DNA from: Candidatus Eiseniibacteriota bacterium
GTDB lineage: Bacteria > Arandabacterota > Arandabacteria > JAGLYR01
NCBI GenBank assembly: GCA_023132135.1
Contig: JAGLYR010000206.1
Span: 1 to 11,167 of the forward strand
DNA: 11,167 nucleotides
Reading direction: 5' to 3'
In this document: positions 6,179 through 11,167 of the stretch, in pieces
How the letters are laid out: the number at the start of each line of letters is the position of its first letter
Position numbering within the stretch: position 1 is the first letter of the stretch
Program-made: the position numbers and the translations under genes
Notes under the pieces: model-generated
Seen by the model: the letters and a program-made list of their open reading frames with translations, nothing else
What the model was told of the DNA's origin: nothing
The model's database searches: none

Positions 6179-7497
6179 TACCCCCTCAACACTTTCCTCT
6201 CCAGAATCCCTGCCAGGTCCGTGATGTGGAGATCCTCCGCCGTGGGCTCCTTGCTCCAGAAAAACGCATCATCCCACGTGTGCATTCCCTCGAGCACCGT
6301 ACGCTTGAAGATGTTTTTCTCCTTGGGCGAGCCCTTGAGATCGAAGCCGTAGTTGGAGACCGGCACTAGGTCCGGTGCAGCATCAAGAGCCGGGCCGGAG
6401 TAGATCTCGTCCCGTTCGAAAACCTTGTAGATTACCTTCTCGCCCTCGTACTCCAACGCCTCGAGCCCGGCCTTGATCTCGGCCTTGACAGAGGGAACGT
6501 CCGCGTCTTCCACCTTGCCCTTGGGAAACTTGCCCTTGCGATGGATGTAGATCCGTGACGGATCCAGGGCAAATGCCTTTGCCGAGGGAGCGATGTCATC
6601 CAGTGACTCGGGTGGATCCTTCTCGAAGGCCAGGAGTCCGGCCTGGACGAGCCATGGATTGACATAGGTTTCCTGCTTGATGGCCGTGAAGCCGTGATCC
6701 GAGAGCAGGAAGAACCCGTCACCCTCGTCCTTGAAGGGAGAGATCTCCATGTACGCGTCAAAGATCTTGCCCACGAAGGCGTCTACCTTGCGATAGTAAT
6801 TGATAACCCTCTCGTGGAAGGGGTGCGATTCATCGTCGATCGCGGTCCAGAGGTAGTGCTGGATGCGGTCGGTCCCCGTGATCACCAGCTCGAAGAAATC
6901 CCAGTCCACTTCCCCCCAGAAGTGCTCGAAAGCCTGGAGTCGACTCACGAGCGTCTTGTCCAGATCCTTCATCAGGAACTCGTGATCGTCCCGGCTCTTC
7001 ATGGTATCGATGTCAATCTGGTAGTTCATCTTCTGGAGCAGGGGCCGGAGAGTCGGGGGATGGATGGCGCGTGCCAACTCGATGGCCACGAACCCGGAGA
7101 CCATGACCCCGGGAATGGGCCGGGCGGGGTATGTGGACGGCTGGTTGAGGACCACCGACTGCTTCTTCTTCTGCCCGAGGCGGTCCCAGAGCGTTGAGGT
7201 TTTGAGATCCCGGAAGCACGGAAAGGTCAAGCGGTAGCTGGAGGGTTTGAGATCCGTGAACCCGTAGATGCCGTGAGTCCCCGGGTTGGTCCCCGTCATG
7301 AAGGAGGGCCAGCTGACGGCCGAGATTTCCGGCAGCGTGACCTTCATCTTCCTGAGAGTTCCCAGCTCGGCGATCTTCGCTATCCTGGGGGTGATTCCAT
7401 CGCGGCAGAACCGCTCCAGCATGGAGTGGGGGACGCCGTCCAGTCCGACGACGCAGACGCGCGGTTTTTTCTTCTTTTTCAGGAAGCCAAATGCCAC
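6178..7497 (-). CDS. Cytoplasmic AlkP-superfamily phosphodiesterase (AlkP-3)
   Basis: The predicted product has 439 residues from a GTG at 7497-7495, with AGGAGG 8 nt upstream. There is no signal peptide; the N-terminus is MAFGFLKKKKKPR, with a run of five lysines before the first strand. AlkP signatures are D20 (GLDGV), S59 in EISAVSW at the nucleophile position, TGTNPGTHGIYGF after it, D210/H214 (DRIQH), D267/H268 (SDHGF) and H406 (GMHTW). It is shorter than AlkP-1 and AlkP-2 because it lacks their beta-rich insert. It is the last gene of the leftward operon, 80 bp after cysC, and ends 3 bp from the opposing stop. It belongs to the poorly characterised AlkP group related to phosphodiesterases and nucleotide pyrophosphatases. 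Its place in a PAPS-synthesis operon suggests, but does not prove, a substrate linked to sulfonucleotides. Confidence 0.88.
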   Translation of the reverse strand: MAFGFLKKKKKPRVCVVGLDGVPHSMLERFCRDGITPRIAKIAELGTLRKMKVTLPEISAVSWPSFMTGTNPGTHGIYGFTDLKPSSYRLTFPCFRDLKTSTLWDRLGQKKKQSVVLNQPSTYPARPIPGVMVSGFVAIELARAIHPPTLRPLLQKMNYQIDIDTMKSRDDHEFLMKDLDKTLVSRLQAFEHFWGEVDWDFFELVITGTDRIQHYLWTAIDDESHPFHERVINYYRKVDAFVGKIFDAYMEISPFKDEGDGFFLLSDHGFTAIKQETYVNPWLVQAGLLAFEKDPPESLDDIAPSAKAFALDPSRIYIHRKGKFPKGKVEDADVPSVKAEIKAGLEALEYEGEKVIYKVFERDEIYSGPALDAAPDLVPVSNYGFDLKGSPKEKNIFKRTVLEGMHTWDDAFFWSKEPTAEDLHITDLAGILERKVLRG

Positions 7498-7518
7498 GGC
7501 TCACTCCTCCTGAGAGAC

Positions 7519-7539
7519 AGTCCCTAGTCCGTAGTCCCT
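7519..7539. repeat. Three tandem heptamers
   Basis: AGTCCCT, AGTCCGT and AGTCCCT follow each other without spacing in the 80-bp gap between cysC and AlkP-3, only 8 bp from the AlkP-3 ribosome site. A heptamer series in a control position could bind a repressor or be slippage-prone sequence. Confidence 0.75.
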
Positions 7540-7577
7540 AAATGCTGGCGTTCTCCATCAATCACCCAGGCTACAGG

Positions 7578-8180
7578 CTAAATGTAACCCAGGTCTTTGA
7601 GCCGCTGCTTGATCTTCTCTTCCTCTTCCTTGGAGTACTCGTCTTCGGCATCTGCCGCGGGGACATTGCCCATGAGTTCCAGCGTACGAATGATCTTGTT
7701 CACGGACTCGTCCACGCCTTCCTTGTCGGTGTCGACCGTGACCTCGGGGTTGTCCGGAGCTTCGTAGGGGTCGTCAACGCCGGTGAAACCCTTGATCTCG
7801 CCGGCCAGGGCCTTCTTGTAGAGACCCTTCACATCTCTCTCGGTCAGGACCTCGATGGGGCACTTGCAGTAGACCTCGACGAAGTTGCTGATGAGCTTCC
7901 GGTTCTCGCCGCGGATTGCCTTGTAGGGCGAGATGGCCGCGGCGATCGCCACGACATCGTTCCGGCTCAGGAGATTGCAGACGAATCCGATCCGGCGGAT
8001 ATTGATGTCCCGATCCTCCTTGGAGAAACCGAGTCCCTTGCTCAGATTGGTGCGGACCACGTCTCCGTCCAGTACCTCAACCTTCATCCCGCGTTCGAGC
8101 AGGATCTCTTCGACCTTGTTGGCCAGGGTCGACTTTCCGGAGCCTGAAAGGCCGGTGAACCACAGGGTGAATCCCTTCAT
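7578..8180 (-). CDS. cysC: Adenylylsulfate (APS) kinase with LGY tail
   Basis: The predicted product has 200 residues. It phosphorylates APS with ATP to give PAPS, the sulfate donor for sulfotransferases and PAPS reductases. Visible signatures are the Walker A loop GLSGSGKS (10-17), the LDGD segment (36-39) followed by VVRTNL, the [10 protein letters not shown] region, SPYKAIR, a P-I-E-V-L-T-E-R-D strand-helix, and the lid sequence [16 protein letters not shown]. The start is the ATG at 8180, with AAGGAGGA upstream inside the end of AlkP-4; start and stop overlap as ATGA. A longer frame upstream has no such signal and lies within AlkP-4. The kinase core ends near residue 171. Residues 172-200 are an added acidic linker and helix ending [10 protein letters not shown], the same ending as on both ribbon-helix-helix-like proteins here. 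Confidence 0.96.
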   Translation of the reverse strand: MKGFTLWFTGLSGSGKSTLANKVEEILLERGMKVEVLDGDVVRTNLSKGLGFSKEDRDINIRRIGFVCNLLSRNDVVAIAAAISPYKAIRGENRKLISNFVEVYCKCPIEVLTERDVKGLYKKALAGEIKGFTGVDDPYEAPDNPEVTVDTDKEGVDESVNKIIRTLELMGNVPAADAEDEYSKEEEEKIKQRLKDLGYI

Positions 8181-9565
8181 TGTTGTCCTCCTTGGAAGAT
8201 CGGGGTTCCAATCATTTCTTCGGGAATGGGAATCCCGAAGTACTGAAGTACTGTTGGAGCAATGTCGTAGAGGGAATACTGATCCTTTGCCGCACCCGGG
8301 GTGGCGGCGGATGAGATCACAATCCCGTTCTGCGCGTGGTTGGCATCGTCTGGTCCGGTGTCGTTCTCGTACAGGTAGATGGAGCCGACGCCCACGGAAC
8401 CGGCCGAGCGCCAATCCAGGTTGCCCAGGTAGACGACGAGATCCGGAGCGATGTTACGGGTTTCGCGGTAAATGTCCTCCGGCCGGAAGGCACGGGTCCC
8501 GATGTTGTTGCCGTTTTCGTCCACGATGGCTTCCAGTTTCTCGATTATCTCTCTGCGGAAGCTCTCGTATTCCGCCTGCGGGACTACCCCTTGGGGCTCG
8601 CGGCCTTCCACGTTGAAGAACACCCTGGCGTAGTAGCCCCCTTCGCCCCAGACCCGGGTCTTTTCCCAGTCGATCATGTCCATCTTCAGGCGGGTCTGTC
8701 CCTTCGGCTCCTCTTTCAGCGTGAGGTAGCCTTCCCGCTGGAGCCATTCGTTAATGCAGATGGCGCCGACCATGGGCTTGGCGCCGTGATCGGAGACCAC
8801 GAGAACCATGGTGTCGTCGTCCACCAGTTTCAGCGTTTCGCCGACCTCGCGATCCACTTCCTTGTAGTAGTCGAGGATCACGTTCTCGTACGGGTTGCCA
8901 GGCTCGTACAGCCGGTGGGTCTTGTCGAAAAAGCGCCAGAAGGCGTGGTGGATCCGGTCAATTCCCATCTCCACCATGATGGCGAAGTCGTAGTCGTCTT
9001 TACCGTAGAAGTGGCGGAAGGCCTTGAAGCGGCGCTCCGTCATTTCGTAGATCTGCTTCAGGAGGTCGTCCTTGTCGTCGGTCCGGAAGTTCTCCACGTC
9101 GATCATGTAGTCGCCGCCCGCTGCCTTGTCGAGTTCGTGCTTGACCTCGTCCGGGTAGGTATACTGGACCCCTTTGTTCGGAGTCAGGAAGCTGGCCACC
9201 ATCACGCCGTTGAGCGGCTTGGGCGGGTAGGTCTGGGGCAGCCCGAAGATGAGTGACTTCATCCGATTGCGCGAGAGGTAGTTCCAGACCGTCTTGGCCT
9301 TCACGTACTTCGCGTTGGCGAAGTAGAGATCTTTGTAGCCGTAGCTGCTTCGATTCCGGAATCCGTAGAACCCCAGCATACCCGGGTCCTGGGACGTCAT
9401 CATGGCCGTCCAGGCCGGGACCGTGATGGGGGGGATGGTCGATTCCAGCCGCGCGCGAAATCCCTTGTTGCCCAGAGCGGTCAGGTTCGGGAGATGTTCA
9501 CTCCATTCATCAAACAGCAATTGGGGTGTGGCGCAATCCAGTCCCAGAATCAGGATCTTTTTCAT
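8177..9565 (-). CDS. Cytoplasmic AlkP-superfamily phosphodiesterase between sat and cysC (AlkP-4)
   Basis: The predicted product has 462 residues from the ATG at 9565. AAGGAG inside the last sat codons is its ribosome site, and only 4 nt separate the sat stop from this start. There is no signal peptide; the first strand [11 protein letters not shown] starts at residue 2. AlkP signatures are D10, T48 in PITVPAW at the nucleophile position (Thr where the other three have Ser), D203/H207 (DRIHH), D259/H260 (SDHGA) and H410 (ANHAQ). The usual GxHGI after the nucleophile helix is GMLGFYGF here, so a His found in AlkP-2 and AlkP-3 is missing; this is not one of the seven core residues. The gene is locked between ATP sulfurylase and APS kinase with coupling on both sides. 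A role tied to APS, PAPS or PAP turnover, or to a sulfated product, is a reasonable guess only. Confidence 0.9.
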   Translation of the reverse strand: MKKILILGLDCATPQLLFDEWSEHLPNLTALGNKGFRARLESTIPPITVPAWTAMMTSQDPGMLGFYGFRNRSSYGYKDLYFANAKYVKAKTVWNYLSRNRMKSLIFGLPQTYPPKPLNGVMVASFLTPNKGVQYTYPDEVKHELDKAAGGDYMIDVENFRTDDKDDLLKQIYEMTERRFKAFRHFYGKDDYDFAIMVEMGIDRIHHAFWRFFDKTHRLYEPGNPYENVILDYYKEVDREVGETLKLVDDDTMVLVVSDHGAKPMVGAICINEWLQREGYLTLKEEPKGQTRLKMDMIDWEKTRVWGEGGYYARVFFNVEGREPQGVVPQAEYESFRREIIEKLEAIVDENGNNIGTRAFRPEDIYRETRNIAPDLVVYLGNLDWRSAGSVGVGSIYLYENDTGPDDANHAQNGIVISSAATPGAAKDQYSLYDIAPTVLQYFGIPIPEEMIGTPIFQGGQQ

Positions 9566-9569
9566 GGAT

Positions 9570-10724
9570 CTACTTCTCCTTTGGGCGAGCGTGCTTCATC
9601 AGAATCTCAGATACCTCCGGCCGGGTGAACTCCGCCGGAGGAAGCTGGCCTTCGGATAGCATTTTGCGGACCTTGGTTCCGCTCAGGAACACGTGATCGT
9701 CCGACCCGTGCGGGCAGGTCTTGACAGAGGCCATGTTGCCGCACCTTGTGCAGAAGAAAGCGTGGTCGAAGAACAGCGGAGTGATGTCGATTTCCCCGGG
9801 ATCGAATTCCCGGAAGATGTAGTGAGCGTCATAGGTGCCGTAGTAGTCTCCCACGCCGGCGTGATCCCGGCCGACGATCAGATGAGAGCACCCGTAGTTC
9901 TTCCTCACCAGAGCATGGAAGATAGCCTCGCGGGGGCCGGCATAGCGCATGGCGGCCGGGAACACCGAGATAGTCGTCCGGGTCTTGGGGTAGTAGTTGG
10001 CGAGCAGGACCTCGTAACATTCCATCCGCACCTCGCCGGGGATGTCGTCGCTCTTGGTCGCGCCCATAAGAGGGTGAATCAGAAGCCCGTCCACGATCTC
10101 CAGCGCGCACTTCTGGAGGTACTCATGGGCCCGGTGGATGGGATTGCGGGTCTGAAAAGCGGTGATCGTGTTCCAGCCCTTGGCCTTGAACAGCACCCGG
10201 GTTTCCTTGGGATCGAGCCGGTAGTTGAGGAATGTGGTGTGCTTGGGCCGGCTCACCGCGCTGATCCTGCCGCCAAGGTAAGTGTCCCCGATGGATTGGA
10301 GATACTGGGCGCCGGGGTGCGCGTCGTCACGGGTCAGAAGAACCTTCTCGGCCTCCTGGATCTTGTCGATGGGAAACTTGTCCTCCACGTGAAGAACGCC
10401 CAGGACGTTTCCGTCCGGATCCTCAAGAGCGATGTCCTGACCTTCCTTGACCCCGGACGAGTCCCCCTTGCAGGAGAAAACCACGGGAATGGTCCACGGC
10501 AGGCCCTTGTCCAGGCGCATGAGGTCGAGAACGGACTTGTAGTCATCCTGGGTCATGAATCCTTCGAGCGGACTCATGGCCCCGGTGGCGATCATCTCGT
10601 AGTCAGCCAATTCCCGTTCGTTGAGTTTCATCCGTGGCATCTCCGGGATTCTCTTCTCGAGAGTCTCCCGCTCCTTGCCCTCGACGAAACGGTCTACCAG
10701 TTTTCCACCGTGGGGTTTGATCAT
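9570..10724 (-). CDS. sat: ATP sulfurylase (sulfate adenylyltransferase)
   Basis: The predicted product has 384 residues. It makes APS and pyrophosphate from sulfate and ATP. It is the single-chain Sat type, not the CysDN type, and its length is normal for the family. Signatures are QTRNPIHRAH (191-200) for sulfate and ATP binding, VGRDHAGVG (about 284-292), and near the end SGTKVRKML and RPEVSEIL. A CxxC-x8-C cluster (C325, C328, C337) with nearby histidines (H339, H344) resembles the structural zinc site of several bacterial Sat enzymes. The ATG at 10724 has GGGAG 7 nt upstream. It follows the small ribbon-helix-helix-like gene by 61 bp and sits 4 nt before AlkP-4. Sat of this kind serves either assimilation/sulfation or sulfate reduction; pairing with APS kinase favours PAPS formation. 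No aprAB or dsr genes are visible. Confidence 0.97.
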   Translation of the reverse strand: MIKPHGGKLVDRFVEGKERETLEKRIPEMPRMKLNERELADYEMIATGAMSPLEGFMTQDDYKSVLDLMRLDKGLPWTIPVVFSCKGDSSGVKEGQDIALEDPDGNVLGVLHVEDKFPIDKIQEAEKVLLTRDDAHPGAQYLQSIGDTYLGGRISAVSRPKHTTFLNYRLDPKETRVLFKAKGWNTITAFQTRNPIHRAHEYLQKCALEIVDGLLIHPLMGATKSDDIPGEVRMECYEVLLANYYPKTRTTISVFPAAMRYAGPREAIFHALVRKNYGCSHLIVGRDHAGVGDYYGTYDAHYIFREFDPGEIDITPLFFDHAFFCTRCGNMASVKTCPHGSDDHVFLSGTKVRKMLSEGQLPPAEFTRPEVSEILMKHARPKEK

Positions 10725-10785
10725 TTCTTCTCTCCCTAATTGAGTGCGGTCAGTGGTTCACTTGACGGATAGCGTCAGTTGCAGG
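10725..10785. promoter_or_regulatory. Short spacer with small hairpin upstream of sat
   Basis: This 61-bp gap lies between the small ribbon-helix-helix-like gene and sat. It holds the sat ribosome site (GGGAG) and a short inverted repeat, TGACG (10763-10767) and CGTCA (10773-10777) around a 5-nt loop. The stem is too short and lacks a T-run to be a terminator. I see no clear separate promoter, so sat is probably co-transcribed with the gene before it. Confidence 0.35.
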
Positions 10786-11007
10786 CTAGTCAAGATAGCC
10801 CAGGTTGCGGAGCCTCTGCTTGATGGCCTGGGTCTCTTCCGGCGTGAGCTCATCCTTGTCCGCCGGGATTCCCTTTTCAGATGCAATATCCCGCAAGACG
10901 TAGACGATGAATTCCGTGACCGAACTGAAGCTGGAATCCTGAATCAACGTTTGCAGCTTGCGGTATAGTGGCCTGGGAATCTTGATAGTTACACGTGTTT
11001 CCCTCAT
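10786..11007 (-). CDS. Small ribbon-helix-helix protein with LGY tail (RHH-2)
   Basis: The predicted product has 73 residues. The ATG at 11007 is chosen over an upstream start at 11037 because GGAGGG lies 5 nt before it and the domain begins at once. Residues 3-45 fit the ribbon-helix-helix fold better than RHH-1: a strand with alternating polar residues (TRVTIKIP), a first helix (RPLYRKLQTLIQ), a turn with SSVTEF, and a second helix IVYVLRDIASEK. This is the pattern of dimeric CopG/Arc/MetJ-like DNA-binding proteins. Residues 49-73 are a charged linker and helix TPEETQAIKQRLRNLGYLD, matching the APS kinase and RHH-1 endings. As first gene of the sat-cysC operon, with an inverted repeat at the predicted transcription start, it could be an autoregulator. 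An adaptor role is the alternative. Confidence 0.85.
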   Translation of the reverse strand: MRETRVTIKIPRPLYRKLQTLIQDSSFSSVTEFIVYVLRDIASEKGIPADKDELTPEETQAIKQRLRNLGYLD

Positions 11008-11035
11008 GCCTACCCTCCGGTCATACTCCAGCAAC

Positions 11036-11049
11036 ACTCTAATAAGAGT
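11036..11049. promoter_or_regulatory. Inverted repeat at the predicted transcription start of the sat operon
   Basis: ACTCT (11036-11040) and AGAGT (11045-11049) are exact inverted arms around AATA. They cover the predicted transcription start of the leftward operon (near 11045). The position suits an operator for a dimeric repressor, for example the ribbon-helix-helix-like protein encoded directly downstream. This is inferred from position and symmetry only. Confidence 0.4.
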
Positions 11050-11051
11050 CC

Positions 11052-11080
11052 ATGGTACATCTGGGTTCAGAGAAAGTCAA
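11052..11080 (-). promoter_or_regulatory. Sigma-70-type promoter for the RHH-2/sat/cysC operon
   Basis: On the minus strand, TTGACT (11080-11075) matches the -35 consensus at 5 of 6 positions. It is followed after exactly 17 bp by TACCAT (11057-11052), which matches the -10 consensus at 4 of 6. The predicted leader is about 38 nt to the start codon at 11007. Confidence 0.55.
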
Positions 11081-11100
11081 CCCGATTTTGAGTCTTTCCT

Positions 11101-11159
11101 GCCCGCATTTCTCACGGGATGTGCGCACTGGCTGCAGGTAGCTGGTGAGAAATGCAGGC
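11101..11159. repeat. 15-bp inverted repeat with 29-bp spacer
   Basis: GCCCGCATTTCTCAC (11101-11115) and GTGAGAAATGCAGGC (11145-11159) are inverted with 14 of 15 matches, the inner 11 perfect. The spacer contains the 8-bp palindrome GTGCGCAC. It lies upstream of the sat operon promoter and close to the window edge. It could be a dispersed palindromic element (REP or small MITE), the end of an insertion element, or a terminator-like structure of the next gene to the right. Confidence 0.65.
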
Positions 11160-11167
11160 TAGTCTAC

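Noticed and set aside
8336-9256. Plus-strand open frame of 306 codons opposite AlkP-4
   Set aside because: Antisense shadow rich in V, H and D from reverse reading of conserved AlkP codons; no ribosome site.
7578-10724. Dissimilatory sulfate-reduction locus
   Set aside because: APS reductase, Dsr and Qmo genes are absent, and pairing of sat with APS kinase points to PAPS formation.
9693-10739. Plus-strand open frame of 348 codons opposite sat
   Set aside because: Antisense shadow of a clearly recognised ATP sulfurylase.
1-11167. CRISPR array, tRNA, rRNA or transposase gene
   Set aside because: No regularly spaced repeats, cloverleaf pattern, ribosomal RNA sequence or transposase motif was seen on either strand.

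Overview
The window looks like bacterial chromosome from a GC-rich, probably Gram-negative-type lineage. Genes are tightly packed with 4-bp overlaps and strong Shine-Dalgarno sites, the two promoter candidates resemble sigma-70 sites, and several products carry Sec signal peptides. I cannot assign a phylum. All gene calls come from reading the sequence; no database search was possible.

Layout. Positions 1-555 (minus strand) hold the 5' part of a secreted von Willebrand factor A (vWA) protein that runs off the left edge. Positions 556-958 are a divergent control region with a structured leader for the vWA gene, a 15-bp tandem repeat, a good promoter (831-859) and two tight hairpins before the rightward operon. 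That operon (959-6174) encodes two large tandem paralogous alkaline-phosphatase-superfamily (AlkP) phosphodiesterases, a 64-residue ribbon-helix-helix-like protein, and a three-helix membrane protein that may be a distant Oxa1/YidC/EMC3 relative. A leftward operon (11007 down to 6178) starts from a promoter at 11052-11080. It encodes a second ribbon-helix-helix-like protein, ATP sulfurylase (sat), a third AlkP phosphodiesterase, APS kinase (cysC) and a fourth AlkP phosphodiesterase. The operons converge with 3 bp between stop codons, inside one hairpin.

How the genes may work together. Sat and CysC convert sulfate to APS and then PAPS. No PAPS reductase, sulfite reductase or sulfotransferase is visible, so PAPS could feed sulfation or assimilation elsewhere. 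An AlkP enzyme is wedged between sat and cysC and is translationally coupled to cysC, so its substrate may be linked to sulfonucleotides or sulfated products. The four AlkP proteins appear to sit in different places: one exported, one membrane-anchored with its catalytic domain predicted on the cytoplasmic side, and two soluble cytoplasmic. All keep the metal ligands and a Ser/Thr at the nucleophile position.

The most striking observation is a common C-terminal tail ending in LGY[IL], preceded by a charged helix (EE..IK.[KR]L..LGY). It occurs on three otherwise different proteins: both ribbon-helix-helix-like proteins and APS kinase. None of the four AlkP enzymes has it. From memory, similar LGY endings occur at the C-termini of some AlkP-superfamily sulfatases, so this may be a shared docking tag that links the two operons. 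This is inference.
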